Assembly: GCA_965216025.1 (NCBI GenBank)
Contig: CBDCEX010000018.1
Coordinates: forward strand, 1,116,001 to 1,180,000
Length of the DNA: 64,000 nt
Origin: JADFQT01 sp965216025
Lineage (GTDB): Bacteria > Chloroflexota > Dehalococcoidia > Lucifugimonadales > UBA3495
Reading direction: 5' to 3'
Shown: piece by piece, positions 33,222 to 41,180 of the stretch
Layout: every line of letters begins with the position of its first letter
Numbering within the stretch: the stretch's first letter is position 1
The notes under the pieces: generated by a model
What the model was told of the DNA's origin: nothing
The model's input: the letters and a program-made list of their open reading frames with translations, nothing else
The model's database searches: none
Program-made: the position numbers and the translations under genes

Positions 33222-34067
33222 TCAGGTCGGCGGACGGCGAATAGGCAGCCCTCGCTCCTTCAGGTACTCCTTGGCCTGCTGGATGGAGTAGGTGCCGAAG
33301 TGAAAAATGCTGGCGGCCAGTACAGCGTCGGCCTGACCCTCGTCGAAGGCCTGGAACAGGTGGTCCAGGTTTCCCGCGCCTCCGCTGGCGATGACCGGCA
33401 CGGTCACCGCCTGGGAGATAGCTCGGGTCAAAGCCAGGTCGTAGCCCTCCAAATGACCATCGGCATCCATGCTGGTCAGCAATATCTCCCCTGCGCCCAG
33501 TTCCACCGCCCTTTCGCCCCAACGCACGGCGTCAATTCCAGTCGCGGTGCGCCCGCCGTGGGTATACACCTCCCAAAGGGAATCAGGCGTAAGGGCCAGG
33601 CTTCCCAGCCGGGCCAAAGACTCAGCCGAAGATTCAGAACGATTCGGGGTTACTCGTTCGGCCGTTATCCTTTTGGCGTCCAGGGCAACCACAATGCACT
33701 GGTTACCGAATTGAGCTGCTCCCTTCTGGATCAAAGAGTGGTCGTTCACGGCGGCGGTATTGACCGACACTTTGTCGGCTCCGGCGTTCAGCATGCGGCG
33801 CATGTCCTCAATGCTGCGGATGCCCCCTCCTACGGTCAGGGGGATGAAAACCCGCTCCGATACCCGCTGCACCACGTCGATCATGGTATCCCGGGCATCG
33901 GCGCTGGCGGTGATGTCCAGGAACACCAGCTCGTCGCCGCCTTCCCGGTCATAAACGGAGGCCAACTCCGCCGGGTCTCCGGCATCCCGTAAGTTCACGA
34001 AGCTGGTGCCTTTGACCACCCGACCGGCGTCTACATCGAGACAGGGGATAATTCTTTTCGTCAGCAT
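33222..34067 (-). CDS. hisF: Imidazole glycerol phosphate synthase cyclase subunit
   Basis: 281 residues against about 253 usual. (beta/alpha)8 barrel with the catalytic Asp in IIPCLDVDAGRVVKG, the second in IVVALDAKR, and the phosphate-binding loops ASGGAG and VGGGIRS. The excess comes from an insertion of about 25 residues just after VALDAKR (about 134-165, Ser/Arg-rich). It needs HisH, which is not in this window, for ammonia. Paired with hisI downstream. Confidence 0.95.
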   Translation of the reverse strand: MLTKRIIPCLDVDAGRVVKGTSFVNLRDAGDPAELASVYDREGGDELVFLDITASADARDTMIDVVQRVSERVFIPLTVGGGIRSIEDMRRMLNAGADKVSVNTAAVNDHSLIQKGAAQFGNQCIVVALDAKRITAERVTPNRSESSAESLARLGSLALTPDSLWEVYTHGGRTATGIDAVRWGERAVELGAGEILLTSMDADGHLEGYDLALTRAISQAVTVPVIASGGAGNLDHLFQAFDEGQADAVLAASIFHFGTYSIQQAKEYLKERGLPIRRPPT

Positions 34068-34226
34068 GATTCTTGTGGGCGTTGAGCGACCATGATTCAG
34101 TATAGCATTGGCGGCCCCGGCTGCCGACCCGTAGCCGAACCCGGCCGGTATACGGGGGGCCCCGGTCTATATATAATTCTCGAGTCCCAGCGGGACGCCG
34201 CAAGCCTGATTTTCTGGAGGTTCAAG

Positions 34227-34625
34227 ATGGCGGACTTAAGTTTGGAAGAGGCGGAAAGGATACTGCAGGCTGCCAAAGCTAAGGCACTGGAGATGGACGT
34301 GAAGCTCAGTATCTCCGTGGTGGATGCCCGGGGCGACCTCAAGTGCATGGTCCGCATGGACGGCGCCCCCTGGCGCACACCCTACATATCCCGGGGCAAA
34401 GCCAGGGCCTCGGCCTGCTTCGGCATCCCCAGCGGCGATTTAACGGAGCGGGCTATGACCCCGGTGATGCGCGCGGTTATGGAGGTGGAGCGAGGGGAGT
34501 TTGTGCCTGGTCAAGGGGCGCTGCCGATTCTTCGGGGTGGCGAGCTGATCGGCGCAGTTGGGGGCAGCGGAGGCGCGGCTCAAGAGGATGAAGACGCCGC
34601 CCGCGCGGGAATAGCCGCTCTCTAG
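34227..34625 (+). CDS. GlcG/HbpS-family haem-degrading-like protein
   Basis: 132 residues from the ATG at 34227, which follows CTGGAGG; an upstream in-frame start is weaker. The PF03928 fold is recognisable: LEEAERILQAAKAKALEM, SISVVDARGDLKCMVRMDGA, SRGKARASACFG, and PILRGGELIGAVGGSGG. Known relatives (HbpS, GlcG) bind haem, cobalamin or small ligands; the actual role is unknown. Divergent from hisF. Confidence 0.83.
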   Translation: MADLSLEEAERILQAAKAKALEMDVKLSISVVDARGDLKCMVRMDGAPWRTPYISRGKARASACFGIPSGDLTERAMTPVMRAVMEVERGEFVPGQGALPILRGGELIGAVGGSGGAAQEDEDAARAGIAAL

Positions 34626-34738
34626 GTTAATATCGTCGGCTCGCTGCTTGCTATACTCCTACCTAGCCCGTACCCTCCCGATCATTAAGATTGGGCCCCA
34701 CTTATTGGGGTGATCCAATATTTCTGCGGAGTTGAGCC

Positions 34739-35559
34739 ATGACGACGGCAGCACAGACTGGTTCGGTGGTTGCTCTATGACGGTATCCCGTGAAGTCGAT
34801 GATGGGTGAGGAGTTGAATGCTGCGGATGTCACGGAACGTGGTTTGCTGGGGGATCGCGCCTTTGCCTTGGTGGATCCGGCCGATGGGAAGGTCGCCAGC
34901 GCCAAGAGTCCTCGAAAATGGCCAAACCTATTCGATTTTCGGGCTGCTTTAGCTGAGGCCCAACCCACTGGCGAGACCATTCCCCCGGTCCTCATTACTC
35001 TGCCGGACGGCACCACAGTCACCAACCAGCGGAGCGACCTCAACGAAATCCTCTCGAAGGTGTTTGGCCGCCCGGTCGCGTTTGAGTCAACGGTGCCTGA
35101 GGCCCCCACCCTTGAAGAGTACTGGCCAGATTTGGAGGGCCTGGACTATAGGGACACGACCTCTGAGGAGTCTATGCCACCAGGCACGTTCTTCGACCTC
35201 GCCGTAGTGCATATTCTGACGACCGCGACCATTGACCACCTTAGGGCGCTCTACCCGCAAGGACGCTTCGAAGTTCGGCGATTTAGACCCAACATCGTGG
35301 TGCAGCCAGCCTCAGAAGACAAGGACTTCGTTGAGAATGCCTGGGTCGGTAGCACCCTCGCCATCGGTGACCAGGTTCGCTTGAGCATAACTGGACCTTG
35401 CCCACGCTGCGTGATGACTACACTCCCCCGGGGGATTTACCCTATGATCCTGGCATTCTGCGCGCAGCGGCTCAGCACAATCAGGTTCACGTAGGTGTCT
35501 ATGCCACCGTGCAGCAGGGGGGCAGGATCCACCGAGGTGATTCGCTCAAAATTGAGTGA
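34739..35559 (+). pseudogene. MOSC-domain protein, broken by a stop and a frameshift
   Basis: The frame opens at an ATG (34739) reading MTTAAQTGSVVAL, then TGA (34778-34780) where MOSC proteins have Trp (LWRYPVKSM), then RYPVKSMMGEEL as expected. The N-terminal MOSC barrel and core (AVVHILTTATIDHL, RFRPNIVV) follow, up to GPCPRCVMTTLP. At a C5-G5 run near 35428 one base is missing: the expected ending (GDLPYDPGILRAAAQHNQVH and GRIHRGDSLKIE, stop at 35557-35559) lies in another frame. With both lesions no full MOSC protein is made. Family members are molybdenum-cofactor sulfurtransferase-like or N-hydroxylated-compound reductases. Confidence 0.8.
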
Positions 35560-35564
35560 TGCAC

Positions 35565-36743
35565 TCAGGCCAGCACCTTGTACCGGTAGCGGGAGGAGAG
35601 CAAGTCGCCTTCGGCGAAGCGGCTATATCGCAATGGCGTCATGTCCACGACCTTGGCCTCTCCCTCAACTATAAGTTCGGCCATGCCCTGGCCAATGGCC
35701 GGGGACAGCTTGAAGCCATGGCCGCTGAACCCCACGGCGCAGTAGAGTCCCTCAACTCCGGGGACCCGGTCCAAGATGGGATGCCAGTCGGGCGTGACGG
35801 TAAATAACCCAGACCAGCCTCCCCGGAAGTAGGAATCAGCCATCTGAGGCATGCGCCGAATCAACCGCTGCATGACATCGGCTACACCGGCCAGGTCCAC
35901 TCCCTGGTTGTAGCCCTCTACCTCCGCCTCATCCTCGCCAAAGCCCACCAGGGTCAGTCCGGTGCCCTCAGGTCGAAAGGAAAAAGACTGGGCGATGTCG
36001 CCAACGGTGGGATGACTGGGCAGCTGCCCGGTGGTCAGGTTAACCATGGGTCGGGTTACCGTCGCCACCTGGTGCCGCACTGTGTCCAGAGGGAGGTCGA
36101 TCCCCATTCCAGACAGGAACCGGCGGGACCAGGGGCCGGCCGCGACCACCGCCACCGGCGTTTCCACCACGCCTTGCTCCGTCACCACCGCCCGCACCCG
36201 GCCTCCGGAAATCCGAATTTCCTCGGCTGGGTTCCGCATGACGATCTCCGCACCCATTTCCCGGGCCCTCTTGGCATAGGATGCGGTAACCTGATAGGAG
36301 TCCGCATAACCGGATTGGGGTTCCCAGGCCATCGCCTCGCCGTTGGTAACTGAGATCATGGGGGCCAACTCCGCCGCCTCTGCCCTGGAGATCACCCGGG
36401 TGTCGATACCCAGCTCCTGCTGCATGGCCACGTTTCGCTCCAGGCCGGGTCGATCCTCGGCGTCTACGACGACCAAATAGCCGGTTTGAACGAATCCAGA
36501 CGTCCCACCGACCGCATCTTCAAAGTTGGTAAACACCTTCAAGCTTTCCCACGCCAGAGAGGAGGTCACCGGATTGGAGTAGTGCATTCGGCAGATGGCC
36601 TGAGAACGGCCAGTAGAACCGGAGCCCAACACGTCCCTCTCCAACAGCAGGGATCTGGTCACGCCCAGCCTGGCCAGGTGGTAGAGCATGCTGCATCCCA
36701 TGACACCGCCGCCAATAACCACCACATCCGCGGTGTTTCTCAT
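35565..36743 (-). CDS. FAD-dependent oxidoreductase, DAO/sarcosine-oxidase-beta-like
   Basis: 392 residues. The FAD motif is VVVIGGGVMGCSMLYHLARLG at residues 8-28. The DAO domain continues through STGRSQAICRMHY (flavin-linkage-like region), WGPGWS-like AGPWSRRFL, and the C-terminal GLYCAVGFSGHGFKLSPAIG. Substrates of the family are secondary amines or D-amino acids. It is not clustered with other sox genes, so the substrate is open. A family B repeat lies just upstream. Confidence 0.9.
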   Translation of the reverse strand: MRNTADVVVIGGGVMGCSMLYHLARLGVTRSLLLERDVLGSGSTGRSQAICRMHYSNPVTSSLAWESLKVFTNFEDAVGGTSGFVQTGYLVVVDAEDRPGLERNVAMQQELGIDTRVISRAEAAELAPMISVTNGEAMAWEPQSGYADSYQVTASYAKRAREMGAEIVMRNPAEEIRISGGRVRAVVTEQGVVETPVAVVAAGPWSRRFLSGMGIDLPLDTVRHQVATVTRPMVNLTTGQLPSHPTVGDIAQSFSFRPEGTGLTLVGFGEDEAEVEGYNQGVDLAGVADVMQRLIRRMPQMADSYFRGGWSGLFTVTPDWHPILDRVPGVEGLYCAVGFSGHGFKLSPAIGQGMAELIVEGEAKVVDMTPLRYSRFAEGDLLSSRYRYKVLA

Positions 36744-36778
36744 AAGCCTAGCTCCTTGGCTGGATTATAAGTAACCCG

Positions 36779-36850
36779 TTCATGGTTCGACAGGCTCACC
36801 ACGAACGCAAAGGCGCCCCTTCGCCCTTCGAGAGCCTCAGGACGAACGGA
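36779..36850. repeat. Dispersed repeat family B
   Basis: TTCATGGTTCGACAGGCTCA begins the block and GAGAGCCTCAGGACGAACGG ends it. The same modules recur at 38965 and 48119, the latter in opposite order. Confidence 0.65.
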
Positions 36851-36894
36851 ATCACTGCCGCTCGGGGTGACATTATGAGATGGTAGTAAAATAA

Positions 36895-37317
36895 TCAACT
36901 TTCTTCGTCATCTTGCCAAGAAACTACCCGGTCAATCCGAATATCTATGAGCACCATGTCCTCGTCAGTCAGCAACTCCCGGGCGAATTCCGCGCCCCGT
37001 ACCTGCCCATCGTAACGAGTGCAGATTTTTGGAACTATTGATTCCAGATTATCTGTGGTGATGGAGGCTTTACCTTCGAGCACGATGTACCAATAGGGCC
37101 GCCCGGGCGCGGCGATGGACAAGGATACGGCGGGGTTGTTGGCGATATTTCGCGCCTTAGCAGTGCCGGAACCGGTCATGACCCAAACCCGGCCGTCTTC
37201 CCTTTCATACCAGACCGGCGCCACATGGGGCCTGCCGTCGGGCCGGACCGAAACTAGGTGGGCAACGTGAGGCTTGGCTAGCTGGGAGTCGATTTCCACT
37301 GCGAAAAGCCTAGTCAT
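36895..37317 (-). CDS. Pyridoxamine-5'-phosphate-oxidase-like (F420/FMN) protein
   Basis: 140 residues. Split-barrel flavin fold: HVAHLVSVRPDGRPHVAPVW, VWVMTGSGTAKARNIANNPA and VLEGKASITTD. These are signatures of the F420- or FMN-binding PPOX family with TIGR03618-like members. Likely a small flavin- or deazaflavin-dependent reductase or sequestering protein; the substrate is unknown. A second member of the family is at 46345. Confidence 0.82.
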   Translation of the reverse strand: MTRLFAVEIDSQLAKPHVAHLVSVRPDGRPHVAPVWYEREDGRVWVMTGSGTAKARNIANNPAVSLSIAAPGRPYWYIVLEGKASITTDNLESIVPKICTRYDGQVRGAEFARELLTDEDMVLIDIRIDRVVSWQDDEES

Positions 37318-37345
37318 TACGCTCTAATCTGGATTGGTAAGCGGG

Positions 37346-38725
37346 TCACATGACGTTCCAGCTGGGGTTTTTTCCGGCCGCCCTTTCCAGGATGCCCACC
37401 AGGTGGTCCCGTACCGCCGGGGCAACGAAGAACACGGGCATCAACAACTGCTCTTCGTCCGGGATGATACCCTCCTCCAAGGCCAGTTTGGTCAGGTCCG
37501 ATCCGGGCAGCAGCCGGTTCCCCACCCGCATGGTCACGTGCGCCGCCCGGTCCGCCGACGCGGTATCGGATAGGAAGGCCAGCTTGGCAGATACCGTAGC
37601 CTCGGTCTCGCCGGGCTCGCCGAACCCCTGAGTTATGCTACAGGCCAGTCCTTGACTGTGGCATAGGTCGCACAGCTCCCGAATCTGGCCGATGGCTGCC
37701 GACAGCTGCCGCTGCCTATCCGTTTCTCCTTCTTGAGCCGATTTGGCCGATATTCCCGGCCCGCCAATCAACACCATCTGGCAGCCCGACTGAACCATCA
37801 GCGATACCAATTCCTGGTCTGACCCGTCCGTGCGCAAGTTGGTGTTCCATTTTATGTCCAGGTGCTCCGCCAGCAGACCCCGGCAGAGTTCCTTGGCGAA
37901 GTCCGGCGGGCTGCTGAAAGCCTGGTCGATGAAGAAAAACTCCCGCAGATTGTGCTGACTCTGAAGCCGCTTCACCTCGGTGATTACCTGCTCCACGGAA
38001 CGGGAAATCCGCGTCTGAGACTCCTGTTCCGATCCGGTCTTCTCCCCGGGAGGAGCCGCGACGGTGGATGGATACCAACCCAGCTTGGTGATGACGCCCA
38101 CGCCAAATCCGGCTTGGCGGTATTGGTCCAGGTCCAGGTCGTCAAGACGCGGCGGCTTGCTCAATCCCGAGGAAGCCCGGTGGGGCGCTGTTTTGATCGC
38201 CCCGTTCTGCCGGTAAATCACGCCGGACAGCTGGGACAAGTCTTTCAGCACGTCCCCAGTTATGCCGGAACTGCCGGATACCCCCTTGCTTTGCAGCAGG
38301 TCGGCCAGTTCGGCGAAGGTTTCAGCTGCGTCTCCTGCTAATCCAAGATCGGGCTCCAGAAATTTGAAACACTCCTGGGGCAAGGTGCTGAAGGCCGGGC
38401 CTCCGCAGGCAATGACGGCATCGCTGCAGCCGCGGACCCTCTGAATTACATCTTTGGTTATGGGCAGGGCCGACTGTGGGTTGACGTAGCTCCCGTTATC
38501 CAGGTTTCGAATGGAAATTCCGACCAGCTCCGGCTGAAATTCCCGCACCGTGGCTTCAGTTTTGGCCAGGTAATCCTCGGCGAACATCAGGTCTAGAATC
38601 TTCAGCGGGTGACGCTCCGGATCTATGTATGCCGCCACGTAGGCCAGGCCGATGGGAAGGGGGCGCACCTCCTGGCGGCTCATCCAGCGGTTGTGCCGGT
38701 TGGTGGCTATCAGCAATATGCGCAT
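37346..38725 (-). CDS. B12-binding/radical-SAM-like protein lacking cluster cysteines
   Basis: 459 residues. The N-terminal half (1-150) has the plan of a cobalamin-binding Rossmann domain (MRILLIATNR, LPIGLAYVAAYI, VGISIRNLDNGS, VIACGGPAF), though no DxHxxG is seen. The second half follows a radical-SAM barrel (FFIDQAFSSPPDFAKELCRG, WNTNLRTDG, ITQGFGEPGE). Where these proteins carry C-x3-C-x2-C, this one has KLGWYPSTVAAPPG, with no cysteines. A [4Fe-4S] cluster is therefore not expected and the classical reaction is doubtful. It could be a decayed or repurposed enzyme. The frame is intact. Confidence 0.72.
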   Translation of the reverse strand: MRILLIATNRHNRWMSRQEVRPLPIGLAYVAAYIDPERHPLKILDLMFAEDYLAKTEATVREFQPELVGISIRNLDNGSYVNPQSALPITKDVIQRVRGCSDAVIACGGPAFSTLPQECFKFLEPDLGLAGDAAETFAELADLLQSKGVSGSSGITGDVLKDLSQLSGVIYRQNGAIKTAPHRASSGLSKPPRLDDLDLDQYRQAGFGVGVITKLGWYPSTVAAPPGEKTGSEQESQTRISRSVEQVITEVKRLQSQHNLREFFFIDQAFSSPPDFAKELCRGLLAEHLDIKWNTNLRTDGSDQELVSLMVQSGCQMVLIGGPGISAKSAQEGETDRQRQLSAAIGQIRELCDLCHSQGLACSITQGFGEPGETEATVSAKLAFLSDTASADRAAHVTMRVGNRLLPGSDLTKLALEEGIIPDEEQLLMPVFFVAPAVRDHLVGILERAAGKNPSWNVM

Positions 38726-38964
38726 GTCGTCTCGCTCCTCTGCCAGCTACAAACCAGGGTGGCAAGCGGCTTCCTGGTGGGGGCGGTCCCAATATAGCAT
38801 ATAACCAATCCCGCCGGAACCAATCGGGAAGCCTGCCTAATCGATGACAGGGGTCCCGGGTCTGGCATGGCAGCCCTATAAACCGGGGCAGGGTCTTTAG
38901 ACTGGCATTGCGACTTATCATGCTCCGGCGGAGCGCCACCTAGAGATGAAAATGGATCCCCCTC

Positions 38965-39040
38965 GGCTCATGGTTCGACGGGCTCACCACGAGCGGTAGG
39001 GATCCCGTTCGTCCTGAGGCTCTCGAAGGACGAACGGGAT
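38965..39040. repeat. Dispersed repeat family B
   Basis: GGCTCATGGTTCGACGGGCTC followed by CCCGTTCGTCCTGAGGCTCT and its near-complement CGAAGGACGAACGGG. Confidence 0.65.
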
Positions 39041-39049
39041 ATTTACAGA

Positions 39050-39138
39050 GCAGCCGAAGGGCTGCTCTCAGAATAAACTTCGCGGAGGAATCTCTGCTTG
39101 CCCACATGAGATTGCTTCAGTCCTGCGGCCCTCACAAT
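39050..39138. repeat. Dispersed repeat family A, degenerate copy
   Basis: The GATAAACTCCGCG block appears here as GAATAAACTTCGCGGAGGAA and the GATTGCTTC...TGCGGCCCTC block as GATTGCTTCAGTCCTGCGGC. The outer ends have decayed. Confidence 0.55.
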
Positions 39139-39309
39139 TACGCTGGGGAGAACCGAAAGCCCATAGACCGGGGCTAACGCTGGCCTTGCGCCGCCTTCTA
39201 GCTGGAGTTATCATGCTAGCCGTCACAGGAAGCCCCAGCGCAGGGCCTTATCCCCTAGATTTACCCTAACTTTTCCGCCACTTGTTGGCGGCGAGTACGG
39301 AGTTCTGGA

Positions 39310-40437
39310 TTGCCCGAGACTAATCGGCGGACACCCCTGTATGACGCCCATGTTTCCGCTGGGGCCAGGATGGTCCCCTTCGGCGGCTGGGATATGCCGG
39401 TGCAGTATTCCGGCATTCTATCTGAAGTTAAAGCGGTGCGGACCGTAACCGGCCTATTCGACGTTTCACACATGGGCCGGGTGTACCTATCCGGTCCCCA
39501 GGCCGCCGAACTCCTGGACTGGGTTCTGACCGGCTCGGCCACCACTTTGAGGGTTGGTCGCGCCCGTTACTGCATGATCTGTAACGAAGCCGGCGGCGTC
39601 ATCGACGACACCATATTCTATCGGCTGGATGAGCAGCGTTATCTGCTGGTGCCCAACGCCGGTAATCGGGATGAGGTTGTTGCCTGGTTGCGGAAATGGC
39701 TCGACCAGAGGTTCGCCGGTGGCTGCGTTATTGACGACCGGACGCTGGAAACCGGATTGCTGGCAGTGCAGGGTCCGGAGGCGGCCGGCCTGGTGGACCA
39801 ACTTTGCACAATAGCCGACGGGACAAGTCCTTCCGGGCTTCGAATGTTCACCTGGGGAACCGGTGCTTGGACCGCCGGTGAGCTACAAGGGAAAGACGTT
39901 TTTCTGGGGCGTACCGGATACACCGGAGAAGACGGCTTCGAGATGGTCGTGGATGCCGCCGATGCCCCAGCCGCTTGGGACTTGCTGGTCAGTCACGGAG
40001 CTACTCCCTGCGGCCTGGGCGCTCGGGATGTTCTCCGGCTGGAGGCCGGTTTGCCGCTGCACGGACATGAAATAAACCGAGACACCAGCCCAATAGAAGC
40101 AAGTCTGGAGCGTTTTGTGCGCCAGGACGGAGAATTTCTGGGATCCGAGGTCTTGCGTAAACAGCGCCAGGACGGAGTGGTAAGCAAACTGGTGGGATTG
40201 CAGCTGCCGGGACGCAGCGCGCCCCGGGCCGAGTATCCCATCTTGTATCAGGGCGAGTCGGTGGGCCGGGTAACCAGCGGGAGCTACTCGCCCACCCTTG
40301 ACAGTAGCATTGCGATGGGCTACGTTTTGGTGCGTTACACAGACCCCAGCCAAAAGTTGGACGTCGACATCCGAGGGCGCACCACTCCCGTGGAGGTTGT
40401 ACCCTTGCCCTTCTATACCAGACCCCGCAGGGCTTAG
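39310..40437 (+). CDS. gcvT: Glycine cleavage system aminomethyltransferase (T protein)
   Basis: 375 residues from a TTG. RTPLYDAHVSAGARMVPFGG and WDMPVQY, FDVSHMGRV, and YTGEDGFEM are GcvT hallmarks; the catalytic Asp is expected in GARDVLRLEAGLPLHGH. It transfers the methylene of the lipoyl-bound aminomethyl group to tetrahydrofolate, releasing ammonia. First gene of gcvT-gcvH-gcvPA-gcvPB; a 213-base inverted-repeat element separates it from gcvH. Confidence 0.96.
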   Translation: MPETNRRTPLYDAHVSAGARMVPFGGWDMPVQYSGILSEVKAVRTVTGLFDVSHMGRVYLSGPQAAELLDWVLTGSATTLRVGRARYCMICNEAGGVIDDTIFYRLDEQRYLLVPNAGNRDEVVAWLRKWLDQRFAGGCVIDDRTLETGLLAVQGPEAAGLVDQLCTIADGTSPSGLRMFTWGTGAWTAGELQGKDVFLGRTGYTGEDGFEMVVDAADAPAAWDLLVSHGATPCGLGARDVLRLEAGLPLHGHEINRDTSPIEASLERFVRQDGEFLGSEVLRKQRQDGVVSKLVGLQLPGRSAPRAEYPILYQGESVGRVTSGSYSPTLDSSIAMGYVLVRYTDPSQKLDVDIRGRTTPVEVVPLPFYTRPRRA

Positions 40438-40442
40438 AGGGT

Positions 40443-40655
40443 GGGTGTTTAAAAAGCCTGGCTTATTGTCCGGGCTAGAATCAAAGAATATGCATCCTGG
40501 TATGGCCTGATAAGAGCCCCTTCTCCCTTGATGGGAGAAGGCTGGGATGAGGGTGATGCCCCTCACCACAATCCTCTCCCACAAGGGGAGAGGATGCCGA
40601 AGCCCAAGACGGGATGACACCCTGAGCCTAGAAGTAGGGAACTTTTTAAACACCC
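40443..40655. mobile_element. MITE-like inverted-repeat element between gcvT and gcvH
   Basis: 213 bases bounded by GGGTGTTTAAAAAG (40443-40456) and its complement CTTTTTAAACACCC (40642-40655). Its core contains a family C block (40517-40593). No coding capacity. Confidence 0.6.
40517..40593. repeat. Dispersed repeat family C
   Basis: CCTTCTCCCTTGATGGGAGAAGG, TGGGATGAGGGTGA, and CCTCTCCCACAAGGGGAGAGG: two hairpins joined by a linker. The same block lies inverted at 45137-45211. Confidence 0.65.
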
Positions 40656-40677
40656 TCGGACAGGAGGTTTCAGCAAG

Positions 40678-41067
40678 TTGAGTCCTGACGACTGCAAGTA
40701 CACCCAGGAGCACGAATGGGTCAAGGTGGAAAACGCCGAAAGGGGACAGGCCCTGGTGGGGATAACCGATTATGCCCAGGACCAGCTGGGGGATGTGGTC
40801 TATTTGGATCTGCCCCAAGCCGGTTCTTCAGTGAAGCAGCAGGACAAGATGGGCGAGGTAGAGTCGGTCAAAGCCGTTTCCGACATTTTCGCTCCGGTCA
40901 GCGGACAGGTTATGGAGGTTAACACCGACCTGTTGGACCATCCGGAGCGGGTCAACGAGGACCCCTTCGGGCAGGGTTGGCTGATTCGGGTCACCATGTC
41001 CAGCGCCGGTGAACTGGACGGCCTCATGTCGGCCGCCGAGTACGCATCCTACATTAGTGGATTGTAG
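40678..41067 (+). CDS. gcvH: Glycine cleavage system H protein
   Basis: 129 residues from a TTG, preceded by CAGGAGGTTT. The lipoylated lysine is K65 in GEVESVKAVSD. The flanking EHEWV and ITDYAQDQLGDVVY strands are typical. It carries the aminomethyl group between P, T and L proteins. The L protein gene (lpd) is not in the window. Confidence 0.95.
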   Translation: MSPDDCKYTQEHEWVKVENAERGQALVGITDYAQDQLGDVVYLDLPQAGSSVKQQDKMGEVESVKAVSDIFAPVSGQVMEVNTDLLDHPERVNEDPFGQGWLIRVTMSSAGELDGLMSAAEYASYISGL

Positions 41068-41180
41068 TCCGAGGACTATGGTCCACCGCATGTTGGCCGG
41101 CCCGCGCCTATCTACCTCCAGCGGCCCACTCCCGGCCAATTCTCTAGTAAATTCCCTGGCATCCCAACTTGATTACTAAC

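Larger units (their letters stand above)
38726..39309. other. Intergenic region rich in repeats
   Basis: About 580 bases between the B12-binding-like gene and gcvT. It holds a family B block (38965-39040) followed directly by a degenerate family A copy (39050-39138). No glycine riboswitch was recognised before gcvT, and no gene was seen. Confidence 0.5.

Noticed and set aside
34778..34780. Second selenocysteine site in the MOSC gene
   Set aside because: The residue is Trp in the family, no SECIS-like hairpin was seen after it, and the gene also carries a frameshift.
34790..35494. Complete MOSC protein starting at 34790
   Set aside because: The frame starts after a nonsense codon at a conserved Trp and ends wrongly after a frameshift; treated as a pseudogene.
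39141..39309. Glycine riboswitch before gcvT
   Set aside because: The region lacks recognisable tandem glycine-aptamer features and is mostly repeat DNA and unstructured sequence.
40517..40593. CRISPR array
   Set aside because: The palindromic blocks occur once per site and are dispersed, with no regular spacers.
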